64,000 nt of DNA from Marthasterias glacialis (Eukaryota > Echinodermata > Asteroidea > Forcipulatida > Asteriidae): assembly GCA_911728455.2 (NCBI GenBank), contig OU452240.1:2728001-2792000 (forward strand), in the 5' to 3' direction. Position 1 is the stretch's first letter. Each line of letters opens with the position of its first letter. The position numbers and the translations under genes were made by a program. Of this stretch, positions 22,562 to 34,149 are shown one piece after another. The notes under the pieces are model-generated. The model did not search any database. It saw only the letters and a list, made by a program, of their open reading frames with translations, and was not told the origin of the DNA.

Positions 22562-22765
22562 TTGTATTTTAACTCACTTTTTCTGCCAAAGTCAAACATC
22601 CATTCAGATAAAACCCGAGATGCCTCAAAGGCAAATCGCTATGTCTGTTTTTTTAATAGAACAGCATTCTACAAATACAGCCCTTTTCAACGTGGTATTT
22701 CCTTCTGGAATGCTCTGAATGACCCCATAGAAAACAACATGCTGTATCTTTATACTTATAAATAA
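22562..22765 (+). pseudogene. LINE reverse-transcriptase C-terminal remnant
   Basis: The frame contains LPKSNIHSDKTRDASKAN, then an F-x-R-T segment and FQRGISFWNALNDPIENN. This has the spacing of the C-terminal region of LINE ORF2 proteins (L-P-x-x-x-x-x-x-x-T-R then G-x-x-x-W-N-x-L). It is diverged from the 11357 copy, so it probably belongs to another clade. There are no catalytic motifs. Confidence 0.5.
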
Positions 22766-22842
22766 TTTGAAGAAAAGGAGCATGTTTATTGAGATCATCA
22801 TACAAAGGCCTTCTCAAGGTACAGTTTGCCAACACCCAATGG

Positions 22843-22860
22843 GGGGGGGGGGGGGGGGGG
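22843..22860. repeat. Poly(G) tract
   Basis: About 18 to 20 consecutive G bases, immediately before a LINE 3' end. Similar G runs occur at 3811, 18206, 26012, 36010, 36162 and 63705. Several sit inside DNA-element remnants. Confidence 0.85.
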
Positions 22861-22869
22861 CAGAACTGT

Positions 22870-23180
22870 CATAAATTCAGCGCCCAAACTGTGGAACTCT
22901 GTACCAATTAAGTTAATATAAGGACATTAAATAGCATGTCTGTTTTCAAGACTCAGTTGAAGACATACTTGTTCAAGGAAGCTTTCGACTGAGGCTTGAG
23001 GGTGGACTTGTTAATTATATTTGCCATTTGCTCATGTGACTCCTCTCTCATTAGGTATTTATTTGTGTTTAATGTACTTTGGTTTATATTTCTTTGTTGT
23101 AAATACAAAAGCGCCATGAACGCCTTTCTGTCGGATACCAGCGCTATATAAGTTGCCATTATTATATTATTATTATTATG
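22870..23180 (+). mobile_element. 3' end of a second LINE with (ATT)n tail
   Basis: PKLWNSVPIKLI is readable upstream of a stop. At 22939-22992, SVFKTQLKTYLFKEAFD ends in TGA, the typical closing residues of CR1/L2-like ORF2 proteins. The 3' UTR has AAGCGCCATGAACGC and CAGCGCTATATAAGTTGCCA followed by (ATT)n, the tail pattern of L2-like elements. Frames are broken and the 5' part is missing. Confidence 0.75.
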
Positions 23181-23534
23181 TTTAATGCATACTTATGCTA
23201 ATATCCACACTAATGTGTTTGATACTTTTATCTTGCCGCAGTACTTGTAACTTATGCATTCTGTTTGTTAGGACAGTCCTTTGTCCTTTGTCCTTTGTCC
23301 TGTCTCCGTTTGTCTGTCAGAAGGTAAGTCTACAAAAAATAAGTGCTTCACCCGAACCTAAATGTTGCCTGCTGTTTCCTTAACTTGAACTGTACTCATC
23401 AAATTATTACAAAAAATGTAAACTGAGTTTGTTTTGTAACGACAAAATAATGATGTAATAATAATGTACAATCTTTGTACTTGAATGACAACACTGAAAT
23501 ACACGTATCGAGAGAAGAGTTTCTTATACCATGC

Positions 23535-23710
23535 CCGATGTGTGGCAGAGGGAGGCCCCAAATGTTCCCATTCTCTAACACACTCTCCCCCTCTCGTACA
23601 GAAGCACCCCCCCCCCCTAAAATCCTCTATCAAAATACCAGAGATTTCCAGAACACAATATAGACACAATAGGAGCGGGGGGGGGGGGGTACACCCTGCC
23701 ACAAATCAAG
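23535..23710 (-). repeat. Dispersed repeat S, copy 2, inverted
   Basis: The minus strand reads GGAAATCTCTGGTATTTTG, then CTGTACGAGAGGGGGAGAGT and CTGCCACACATCGGGCATGG, matching repeat S at 17935-18260 and 34013-34142. Open frames on both strands here are incidental. Confidence 0.6.
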
Positions 23711-23719
23711 CACCAAATG

Positions 23720-25090
23720 AAAGTTTCACTTCTTTCCAGTCATTATATATTATAGAATCGGATCCAGCTAATTCATTTAAATCAACAAAAGGCATGGACA
23801 GCGAGATTGCTTTTTACTTTTGTCAGCATTAGATGCTTAAAGCCCTTGTATTCAAGGAACATGGCGTACGATGGTTAACTCGTCATCAAGGCAAACATTC
23901 TTGATAGGTCACTCGTCCCTGTGAGCGTTGTAGCACATGGTCATACGGGTCACAACACTGGATGTAGTTTATTAATAAACACACTGCCGCCTATTACACA
24001 ATTAAGACGCGTGCATCACGCGGGCTAATGGCAGACAAAGTGTTATATTAAAAATCGATGACTATAAAACAGTAGATACATTAAGGTGCGGGCAAACGGG
24101 GGAGGACAAAAAAAATTAATGGAAAAACCCACGATCAGTTGGTTTTCTTTCACTCAATTTAACACAACCAAACCGAGGCCGGAAGCTATAACAGCCTGGC
24201 ACCTTACAGGGTGTACGTGTAAAAACACATAACAGTGTATAGGGGATAATACGCAGATGGCCTCAGGACTGTTTGTTGGGACTAATAACTGCCCTCGGTG
24301 CCCATAGATTTAGTCAATGTTTTTTTATTGGTGTGGCCGTTATTGATTTCGTTCTTCCGTTTTAAAACATAACACGCCCCCGGCGACTGTTTGTTGATCG
24401 TTAGTAAGACAGAATGCCACACCTGACTCTACATTCGGCAGTTTCAGATTGTCTTCCTCAACAAGTCAAAAACTCTGCCTCTCTGAAAAATAACTCGCGG
24501 TTGACAACACTGAATCGCTGCATATTATGTCATCGGACCCAGGGCGCCCTCTCACGAAAGTCAAAAGAAGCTAGCTCATTGGCCAATCAACCCTGTGCGT
24601 CACGCAACCGTTGTTCAGTCTTTATTCGAGGTTTGTTCACATTCATTCTGCAATCTGAGGGCTGATGAATTGCATGAAGTTTACAAGGATTGAACGAGTA
24701 AAATGCACACATCTAAAAAGATATAGATAGCACAAGTGTATAGCGGATTTAAAATTGATATTACAAATAAACAGAAAAAAACGCATTCAAACCGAAAAAC
24801 ACAAACACATTATTGTTTTTCCCTCCAAGATGGCGCCTGGACAACGTCATTTCACAAGGTTGATTATGTTAATTTTGAGTGAATCTTTGAAAATTATTAG
24901 GGGAAAAATGAACCTGAGTTATTGAAATTTACTCTATTCGATTGACATTGGGGACAAACTGCAAAAGATTCGTCCCTGGCCTCAATTGAAAGGAGTGATT
25001 TTTAATCTAATTAGAGTGATTTTCAATCTAACTTGAGTATACCGACTCAATATTCAACCATCGGAGTCATTCAGCCTCAGGTTACCTTGG
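23720..25090. other. Sequence with no gene recognised
   Basis: I see no convincing exon or transposon end. The plus-strand frame at 24414-24665 has no flanking splice or homology support. Confidence 0.4.
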
Positions 25091-25104
25091 TGTTTGGTCA
25101 GGGA

Positions 25105-25236
25105 TTATAAAGAGCTGAGAGATGGGGAACTCGGGTTGAAATGCGAATTCCCGCTGGACGCCATTTCAGCAAATAATGTTTTATATTTTATCAAGTTGTG
25201 TTTTCTGCTTTTTATTTTTATTTTTATTTTTTATTT

Positions 25237-25267
<31 letters not shown>

Positions 25268-25828
25268 TTTTTTTTTTTTTTTGGGGGGGGGGGGTTAATT
25301 GTAAAATCGTTGTAATTCAGCCCATGGCTGCCAAAACATTTTTTTTTATGAATAAACCATTCAATCATTCAATCAATCAATCAATCAACTCTTTTAGTAC
25401 AATGGATCAGGGCATATCAGTTCAGACAATGACTATTGCTATCAATCGGCATTGACCCAATTCACATGACGTCACCATCACAATAATCTTGGTTGTGCCA
25501 TTTTGGAAGTCAATGTCACTGTGTGCTAAACAGTTTGGTGGGCATTTTAGGCGACGCGGCGTTTACGCGCATTTACACCTGTTGCCTTCCAAAATGGTGA
25601 ATGTGGCAATAAATGCCGCGTGTGACGTGCGTGCAAGATGTCAGTGACAAAACATTTGCTTGCTGAAATGTATAGTCTGGTTCCCAGACCAAAAAATCTC
25701 CGACTATTCTCCTGTCGATTTTTTTTTAACAAGAGATCGTCAGGGAATCTTTGGTCAGGGAACTAGACTAACCGAAATGGCGCCCATGCGTATTTCACGT
25801 TCCAACATTAGATACTGCTCCAGACACT
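25105..25828. mobile_element. Foldback element related to 33698-33960, with nested MITE
   Basis: The left part has GATGGGGAACTCGGGTTGAA and GCTGGACGCCATTTCAGCAA. The right part has TTGCTGAAATG, interrupted by a nested MITE, then GCGCCCATGCGTATTTCACG and CCAACATTAGATACTGCTCC. Both match the element at 33698-33960. The middle holds a (TTTA)n and poly(T/G) tract at 25205-25293 and unassigned sequence. Several insertions have probably accumulated here. Confidence 0.55.
25671..25771. mobile_element. Nested MITE with TAGTCTGGTTCCCAGACC ends
   Basis: The left end TAGTCTGGTTCCCAGACCAA and the inverse of the right end, TAGTCTAGTTCCCTGACCAA, are terminal inverted repeats of at least 21 bp in a roughly 100 bp element. 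The flanks CTGAAATG and CCGAAATG look like an 8 bp target duplication with one change. Removing the insert restores the TTGCTGAAATGGCG of the host foldback element. Confidence 0.75.
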
Positions 25829-26011
25829 AATCTTTGGTCACCCTTGGCCCGTAATACAGAGGCCATAAGAACTCATTTATTTCGGTTACTATTTCAAACT
25901 TAGTGCTTTCACCTATTTGTGAGTTAGCTTTATACAAGTTTTCTTGACAGCAAAGTGACTGCAAGCGTGTATTGCTCACCAATGAAGCCATACTACTTTT
26001 GTCTATTTGCA

Positions 26012-26030
26012 GGGGGGGGGGGGGGGGGGG
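26012..26030. repeat. Poly(G) tract
   Basis: A run of about 18 G bases with no clear association. Confidence 0.85.
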
Positions 26031-26764
26031 CAATCAACTGTTATTTAACTATAACAGAAAGTTCTTTGTTATTGAGTCCTGATTTGAAATGCTGCTTTTT
26101 TTAACTGTTCATCGTATTATTTTCAGGGAGATTGTGTTTATAAATACTTACACCCCCTTTCAAATTGACCGTATAAGGCGGAAAGGATCAGGAACTAATT
26201 AGGTTTCGGTGCATCCGCCAAAAATCCACACCTACACTCCTTCGGGAGCAGTGATGCATTATACGATGTGGCATCGCGGCCACTATCCAAAAATAGCTAT
26301 CAACATTCTGAAAACTATATGGTAATGTAATAGTCAGATACCTCGGTCAGCATTTAGGGGAAAAAACCAGTCTATTATGGACCTACTGTTTGTTTGGGTT
26401 TTTTTGTTTCTTGTAAGTAGTTATTTCATTGTGGGGCAGAGTATATGTCCAGTAGGAATAAAGTGAGTTTTTTTTTTTTTTTTTTTTTTTACTTTCTTGG
26501 CTTTGTCGCTTGATGATGTACTGCTGAAAAGAAGTAGCTCAGCTTGGGATTAGTTTCGCTTTGTTTTTGTTGCTTTGTGTGTGAGGGATGGGCTGTTGTT
26601 ATTTCTACCCCTCCTTTTCTCCTCCTGTCTTTCCATATTATTAACATTATACCTTTTTATCTATTTATTTTCCCCTCCACATCTTGTTACGATGCTTTCA
26701 TAAGAACTTGTCTCTTTTTTCTCTCGTTTTCTGTACAAGCCCATCGAGAACCAAGCATTAGGTG

Positions 26765-26938
<174 letters not shown>

Positions 26939-27354
26939 AAATGATATCCGATCGAAGCAATTTGTCAGAAATTGCTGAAATTTCCGCAAGCAGAATCGGT
27001 CCGTGCCTAATAAAGCATGACAGGAACGCCGTATGCTGGGCGGCGGCTAAACATTCACGCATGATCTGAAAAACATTGTAACGGGGATGCGACATCCTGG
27101 GGGCTTTCCCTGCCAATATGGCATTTTTTTTTTAAGAATCATTAAAATACTGCTGGAAAAGAGCTTGGCTTCATGATCAAATCATCCGGTAGGGAGTTCA
27201 GCAAGACTACATATTGAAAAGTTCAAGTGAACAAAGTACAACGATAACACTGGTACGACGGAAGTAGAAAAAAAAAATAAAACTGCAGAGTTATATTATG
27301 CCATTCATTTGATCGATGCCCAGCAACCGAAACAAGTTGGGATGGGAACAGTGT

Positions 27355-27700
27355 TGTACTACTTGTACTTGGTACTCGAATACTTCTCAAGTACCGTTTT
27401 GATGGTACTTTGTGGCGTGTCATGGCCGAGTGGTTAGTGCGTCGGACTCAAGCTCTGGTGGCTGAGTCATCGGTACTCGGACGCTTGTTCTCGTACTCGA
27501 TGGCCCAAGTACGCGTACTGAAGTACTACTCGGCCACCCTAGTACTCGGCAGTACTTAGTACTCAGCTGTTGGGCTCGGTATACTCGGATATCAGACTAA
27601 TCGGTACTCAGACGCTTGTTCTCGTACTCGATGGCCCAAGTACGCGTACTCGAGTACTACTCGGCCACCCTAGTACTCGGCAGCACTGGATACTCGGCTG
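27355..27700. repeat. GTACTCG-rich repeat with a 131 bp duplication
   Basis: GTACTCG/CGAGTAC motifs occur more than fifteen times. An 87 bp block beginning CGGTACTCGGACGCTTGTTC at 27471 recurs almost unchanged at 27602, a spacing of 131 bp. A tRNA-like 5' half interrupts the array at 27415-27468. The short plus-strand frames are incidental. Confidence 0.8.
27415..27468 (+). mobile_element. Truncated tRNA-like SINE head (5' half)
   Basis: TGTCATGGCCGAGTGGTTAG is a class II tRNA (Ser/Leu-type) A-box region, followed by GTCGGACTCAAG and a GGTGGCTGAGTCA segment. No B box follows: sequence returns directly to the GTACTCG array. It is a 3'-truncated SINE or tRNA pseudogene, related to the head at 62817. 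Confidence 0.6.
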
Positions 27701-28137
27701 GAAAGTGCTTGACAACAGCACTGGTGGTGTTGGGAATCAAATATCATTTTCTCGACTTTGACATTTTTACAGACGGAAATATGCATCTGGAGGACTGAGA
27801 GAAAAAAACTGAGTAAAAAAATAAGCCTAAAGATAAATCGAAGCTATTCAATTTGTGCATGATTACCAATCGTTTAGATTTGACCTTTAGAATTGTATTT
27901 CATTTGGAATGTCCAGTTAGTCTTGTTATGTTGAGTTCATTCCGCTTTTTACAAAGCATAAAGTCAGGGAGGAGTGGCAGTCTTTAATAAACACCGAGTG
28001 TGGATTAAAAATCGGTCAAAGGGAACTGATTTGTAATTTCAAAATCACTTCACCAGCGTTTGATTTCCTGGATGGTTTCGTGCGGCAATATCCTCCAACA
28101 GAAGAACCTGACTGTGTGTTTTTTATGTACAGAGTGG

Positions 28138-28213
28138 TGCAAAAAGGACACCCACATTTCGACAGTCATTTTCACCAACTTGTTGAGCATATTGTTTCAA
28201 AAAATCCAATCTA
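28138..28213 (+). pseudogene. Possible mariner/IS630-type transposase tail
   Basis: The frame YRVVQKGHPHFDSHFHQLV resembles the C-terminal R-x-x-x-C-x-x-x-x-G-x-H-F-x-H-L pattern of some Tc1/mariner-like transposases. It is very short, lacks the DDE catalytic core, and ends at a stop. The assignment is a pattern-based guess. Confidence 0.25.
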
Positions 28214-29154
28214 ATAGTATTAAAACAATTATCTTTAAACACAAGTGGCAAAAAACGATTACGAATGCCCATTTTGTCTCTGAGGAATAGTTGTTTGACA
28301 TTTTTAGGTGGTAAACCTGTTTGTCAATCTTATCTTTTAATTTTTTTATTAATTTTTTTTATCATTATTATTATTATTTTTTTACTTTTATTATTAATAT
28401 TGTTTTTTTTTTAAACTATTATTATTTGCATATATGTATATGTTTTATAGTTTTATTTATTTATTTAATTTCTTTTTTTTTGGGGGGGGGCAAGAAGTCT
28501 GAGCAAGAGCTCAGTAGCCAAGCGATGATATAATGTCGTATTTTTCCTCTTATTTCCAAGAGGCTCTGCATGCAAGGAATTTGAAATGAATCGGAATTCG
28601 AATACAGTAATCTCTCAGACAAAAATAGCGCGCAAAATCCTCCTCAACCCTCGGTTGGAATGTCAAGGTTGCTTTTATCCCCCTAAGTGGATTTTCTGAG
28701 CGATTTTCTGGACGAAATAATTCATTTAGTGGAGTTTTTGTGCGATTACATTTTTTTTCTTCAGGGTCTTGTTTCCGTACAGTTGAATTAGACTTAGCTT
28801 TTTGAAAAGCGGCTGCAATATAGCTGAAATCAAAATAAAATTGAAAATGAAAGAACTTCAAATTTATTTTTTTTCCATGCGCGCGTATATTCACCTTGAA
28901 CATGACTGTGGAAAGCTTTTAAATAGAAAAATGTGTTACTTTTGTCTCAAATTTTTAAGATTCTATAAGCACAACGGAGGTAGTGCCGCTTCATTGTAAT
29001 TTATAGGCAACATTATCAAGAAACATACAAAAAAAGAGTCACCTTTGAAAGTTTCTGTTGAATACATTCATTGCCAACTTGTTGAGAATACAGCCAAAAA
29101 AAACACAAACAAACAAACAAACAAACAAACAAAACAATCACGGTATTTTTTATC

Positions 29155-29327
29155 ATAAACGTCGAATCCATCCGCGATTTATAGCAAGCTGTGAGCGGGT
29201 ACCAACCGCATCTCTGGACGTACTGAGGGCAGCATTCGAACGGACACCACGGGAATTTCCAAAAGTCAACTCGGAAGGTGCTCTTTGGAGATTCACCTTT
29301 TTTCGACATACTTTCATTGATTTGTGA
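29155..29327 (+). pseudogene. Possible transposase C-terminal fragment
   Basis: The frame RFIASCERVPTASLDVLRAA continues to a stop through a phenylalanine-rich end. Its I-x-x-C-x-x-x-P-x-x-x-L then R-x-x-x-x-x-x-x-x-G arrangement resembles the C-terminus of mariner/IS630-type transposases. Upstream is a (CAAA)n tract and no catalytic core is seen. It could also be a chance frame or an unrelated exon. Confidence 0.3.
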
Positions 29328-29328
29328 T

Positions 29329-29343
29329 CAACAGGGGGCGCTT
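29329..29343 (+). promoter_or_regulatory. CTCF-like motif
   Basis: CAACAGGGGGCGCTT fits the CTCF core CASYAGRGGGCGCY well, in the plus orientation, opposite to the sites near 1190 and 2690. It lies just beyond the stop codon of the transposase-like frame, so it may have come with a mobile element. Confidence 0.3.
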
Positions 29344-29916
29344 CGGACGAAATAATTTCGCATGATGCTTACTGTCTTTATGACAAGTAGGCTTTCGGAT
29401 AAAAAATATACACAATATCCTTTTGCGGTCATCACCAAAATATGACCCTACCGTATATTGAATCTTGATACCATTGCCGATGTGCCATATGAAGTACTTC
29501 TACTATGCGAGAAAGATTATCACTCAAATCTCTATTCAAAATAAACACAATATTGTGAACGTGTACAAAATTCCAAACAAAACATCGACTGCAAACAGCT
29601 GTTTTTCTTTGTTGAGTTGTTTGTCGCAAATCCGACAAACAAAGTGAAGATTAACTTCAGTCGGTTCGTCAGATTTGCGACAGATTGTTTTCTTTATTTC
29701 TCATCAAAGTTGGATGACCGATGTGATATTGAATTCCAGCCAAATTAAAAGAATATATTCGTCCAAGAAGCGGTGGTGAATCACACCTTTTAAGATTTTA
29801 AAACTAACGTAATGAATGTTTAGTTTAAGCTAGATACACCTGTCGGACATCACTTTAATTTACCCAACCACTCTATTTTTGACTCGATTTCTGTGTGTGT
29901 TGTTGTGTTGTCATTT

Positions 29917-29965
29917 AGCCTTTTGAGAATGACTCTGCCAGGGTCGAAACGTGAGGCCATTATTT
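29917..29965 (+). repeat. GTCGAAACGTGAGG repeat motif, copy 2
   Basis: GACTCTGCCAGGGTCGAAAC and GTGAGGCCATT match 5377-5425 closely in the same orientation. It is probably a retroelement tail fragment. Confidence 0.5.
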
Positions 29966-29999
29966 TATTTAATTTAAGTTATGATTAACCCCGTGTAAC

Positions 30000-30666
30000 A
30001 CTGAATCTTCGAGCAATCATCCTTGATTATGACGTCATTTTCGACTCAAATAATACCACATTGCCAGTTTATATTTACCCCTTGCACGTCATACGTTCTT
30101 GAGGGAAAAGCGGGACTGAACATACTTCTCTTAAAACGCATTCTGTACTGGCTCGTCACGTTTCTAAAAATCAAACGTCAAATTTGATGGAGCGTTTATT
30201 CAGGAGTGGTTTAAGTCAACGCAGAGCAACTGTTATCATTGAAGCGTGAATAGAAAATGAATCCCTCCAGACAAAAGGCCATTCCTTTGAGTTTAACCGC
30301 CTTTTATCTTAATACAGGTGCTCGGAGATTCTGCTGGGGAATCCCCTTACAAAGCCTTTGAAATTGAACTATGTATGATGAATGACCACATAATAAGTTC
30401 AACTCTGGGGAGATGAACGTAATGATTTTTTTTTTTTTGCAGAATGAATGGATGGAGTATTTTTTTTTTTCATTGTTCGTTTCGGTCTCGAAGGATATTT
30501 TTTTCTGAAACGTTTCGACTATTGCAGTGGTCCGTGAGGTGACATGCGGTTAATTCTCAATTGAGGATTGATCCATGCTCATCGCGAATTCGTGATACTC
30601 AATAATGACATCTCGGTTTGATTTAAAGAGAAAGTACATACGGATAATTGGAAAGATACAATTTTC

Positions 30667-30704
<38 letters not shown>

Positions 30705-31400
30705 GGAGAGCGAACAATTGTGATTTAATCTGTAGGCAAAATGCAATCTGAATCTCGACTTGTATGAAAAGTCGCATATCACCGAAAAAGTAATTCCTTG
30801 TTCATTTTAGTACATGATTTAGTTAAGCCTTATTGCCCATGGTACGATCGAATCTAGCCCATGGTGTCTGGTTTTCTTTGTGTTTCTTCATAGGACGCGT
30901 ACAGCACTGAGTTTTTGTCAAATTTTACAATCCCTTTAAATTGTCTCATTAACCATCGAAGTTATCAGTCAAAGTAAACAGTTACTCCAACAAAGGATGC
31001 CGCGTAGGCGAGAGGTAAACCCAAATCTGTTAATAACAAACCGCTTAGATTTCTACTAGATTTACATTGTCCGTGCTTAATTTAATTTCACTGAGAGACA
31101 TTGATGCATTACATTCAACGTTGGCCTGAGATTTTTTTTTTTTTTTGTGAAGCCTTAATGAAAATTTTATGATTAGTTTGGTAATTTTAATTACGGCCAG
31201 GAATAATCTCTACTTATTTTTCGTTTTGTGTGTTTGTTTGTTTGTTGTTGTTGTTTTATTGATTAACTATTGTGGTTTCTGAGTGGAATTTGTTGGATTT
31301 TACATTGGCAAGCAGAAGATCTTCTAAAAGGTATCCCTCCCCCTAAGAACAATTACTGGCTTTTTAATCACTCATGAACCAGATATACTTTTGTGCGGCA
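30000..31400. other. Sequence with no gene recognised
   Basis: This stretch contains poly(T) at 30670-30703 and a short GTTT/GTT array near 31234. Frames across these tracts are artefacts. I see nothing else. Confidence 0.4.
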
Positions 31401-31416
31401 CCAAAACGTAACCCAT

Positions 31417-32521
31417 GACCTAAATGTAGGAGAGGATTTAAATAAAGCACATGCTCTAAATGTAGTCTAGGCCCTTAATGTAGCCTGGAATTATGTAACA
31501 CAGACCTAAATGTACACCAGGACCTCAAAGAAGCGCAGGATCGAAACGTAGCAGAGGAACTCGACTTAGGAGAGGACCTAAATGAAGCACATGGTCTAAA
31601 TGTAGGCCAAGACCTGAATGTAGCCTGGAATTATGTAACACAGACCTAAATGTACAACAGGACCTCAATGTAGCATAGGATCTAAATGTAGCACGGGAAC
31701 TAGATTTAGGAGAGGACCTAAATGAAGCACATGGTCTAAATGTAGCTCAGGACCTGAATGTAGCCTGGAATTATGTAACACAGACCTAAATGTACAACAG
31801 GACCTCAATGTAGCGCAGGATCTAAATGTAGCACAGGAACTAGATTTAGGAGAGGACCTCAATGTAGCACATGATCTAAATGTAGTCCAGGATCTGAATG
31901 TAGCCTGGAACTATGTAACACAGACCTAAATGTACAACAAGACCTCAACGTAGCGCAGGATTTAAATGTAGCCTGGAATTATGTAACACAGACCTAAATG
32001 TACAACAAGACCTCAACGTAGCGCAGGATTTAAATGTAGCCTGGAATTATGTAACACAGACCTAAATGTACAACATGACCTCAATGTAGCTCAGGATCTA
32101 AATGTAGCACAGGAACTAGATTTAGGAGAGGACCTCAATTTAGCACATGATCTAAATGTAGCTCAGGATCTAAATGTAGCCTGGAATTATGTAACACAGA
32201 CCTAAATGTACAACAAGACCTCAACGCAGCGCAGGATTTAAATGTAGCCTGGAATTATGTAACACAGACCTAAATGTACAACATGACCTCAATGTAGCGC
32301 AGGATTTAAATGTAGCCTGGAATTATGTAACACAGACCTAAATGTACAACAAGACTCCAACGTAGCGCAGGATTTAAATGTAGCACAGGAACTCGATTTA
32401 GGAGAGGACATATATGAAGCACATGATCTAAATGTAGTCCAGGACCTGAATGTAGCCTTGGACCTAAATGTAGCTCACCTAAATTATCAACAGGATGGTA
32501 GTGTAGCTCAGGACTTAGATG
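31417..32521. repeat. Higher-order minisatellite built on an 18 bp unit
   Basis: The basic unit is about 18 bp (GACCTAAATGTAGCACAG with variants). The marker GCCTGGAATTATGTAACACA recurs at 31484, 31624, 31764, 31904, 31972, 32040, 32180, 32248 and 32316 (start of CCTGG). Spacings are 140 or 68 bp. The difference, 72 bp, is four 18 bp units, so the array alternates a 68 bp block with an optional 72 bp block. Stops occur in all frames, so it is not obviously coding. Confidence 0.92.
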
Positions 32522-32529
32522 TATCGAAC

Positions 32530-33690
32530 AGACTTTATTCCGTTCCATGCGCTGATATCCTCAGGCAAAGCCAGTTCATAATATATGGTTTTCCCCCTGT
32601 TTTCTCTTCTTTTTGTTGTTGTTGTTGTTAGCGTTGCTATTTTGATGTGTTATTTGTTAATGCCATACTTTTTTATGGTGTTGTTTTATTGTGTGTGTGT
32701 TTAGCTATTATATTGTTGATTCTGTAAGCATTCTTGAGCGTCGAAAACATGTTATCAAAAACCGTGAAACGTTCATTTTGACATTAATATACAAATTTAT
32801 TTCAGGTCCGCGACACGAAACTGTGGCCGTGTATCGACTTACACCCACCCACTCGACATGAGATGTTTCATTTACGAGTGTCAAATTGTACTCAAATATT
32901 TATAAACAAACCTCCTGCGGAACTGTGTGCTAAAGTAACTGTATAGCATAATCAACTTGACATCTTTACAACACTGTGTGCTTTGTATTATTTACATAGA
33001 ATAGCCGTATGTAACTGGGATCTGAATTAACAAGCGGAATAACACAATGCTTTTTTCTGTAAGTTAATGATTGTGGCTTGATGTACCTTGTAGTCACCAA
33101 ACCTGACGAACACAGTGTTCGGCCTTAAGGGTGGTAAATCCTGTTTCCTAAAAAATTGGGAAATTTGGGTCAATGCAGTCAAGTGTTTATACATGCTTTG
33201 AAATAATGAAAATTCAATGTAGGCCTACATTATGCAGTTCCGTCTGCCAAAATGGCATTGGGGATGTTGTCAATGAATGGGAAAACACTGAGATTACAAA
33301 CAGTTAATCATGAGACAAAGTTATGTGTACTCAATATGGGAACGATGTAACTGGAGACAAACATCTTGGACATCATTTATCTAAAAGGCTGTTGCTGAGG
33401 ATAAAATCGATCGCGAATTATAAGGGCATTACAAAGTTAACGCAGTTTTCATTATGACTCAGATTGGTAATGGCGACACAACTTGCATTTGCCGATTGCC
33501 AGTGGATACGCTTGAGGACCAGTCAAAAATCTCGCCAAGTGGCCCGGTTGGCTGGTAGTTACCAACACATAACTATTCATATCATAGCACTCAAGTCCCG
33601 TCCATAACATAAAATGACATTACTGCAAACTCAGATTCCAAAAGACGTGGTCTACTGCAAAGCTAGGACAATGGTGTAACGTGAGTTTTA
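32530..33690. other. Sequence with no gene recognised
   Basis: Apart from a (GTT)n tract near 32613, this is unremarkable AT-rich sequence with no clear exon or transposon end. Confidence 0.4.
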
Positions 33691-33697
33691 CCAAAGA

Positions 33698-33960
33698 GTA
33701 TAGAGCGCCGAATGCGCAAGGTGGGGAACTCAGGCTGAAATGTGAAATCCCACTGGACGCCATTTCAGCAAGTAACTCTATTGATACAACAATAGATCAG
33801 TGCAGATAAGTAATATTGCGTATCTTTGGGAAACAACAAAATTCACTTGCTGAAAATGGCGTCCATGCCTATTTCATTTTTTTTTTTTTTTTTTTTTTTT
33901 TGACTTCCAACAATAGAAAGAGCTCCAGTTCCCCCATCTTGCACCTCCGGCACTCTATAA
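33698..33960. mobile_element. Foldback element with TATAGAG ends and a poly(T) tract
   Basis: The left end TATAGAGCGCCGAATGCGCA and the inverse of the right end, TATAGAGTGCCGGAGGTGCA, start imperfect long arms. The inner arms GGACGCCATTTCAGCAAG and CTTGCTGAAAATGGCGTCC are near-perfect inverses. A T run of about 25 bases interrupts the right arm. It is related to 25105-25828. Confidence 0.7.
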
Positions 33961-34012
33961 CTTTTTGGTTTCACCGATCTGTTGCTCCATAAGTGGCGTG
34001 GTGTAATGGCGC

Positions 34013-34142
34013 GTTCTGGGAATCTCAGGATTTTCGAGAGGGAGTGGGTGGTGGTACTTCTGTACAAAAGAGGGGGTGTGTGTTGGAGTACGGAAACACT
34101 TGGTGGGAGGGGGAATCCCTCTGCCACATTTCGGGCATAACT
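34013..34142 (+). repeat. Dispersed repeat S, copy 3
   Basis: GGGAATCTCAGGATTTTCGA, GGTACTTCTGTACAAAAGAG and CTCTGCCACATTTCGGGCAT follow the order of repeat S at 17935-18260. The 94-codon minus-strand frame here comes from this repeat and the neighbouring foldback element. Confidence 0.6.
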
Positions 34143-34149
34143 TAACTGG

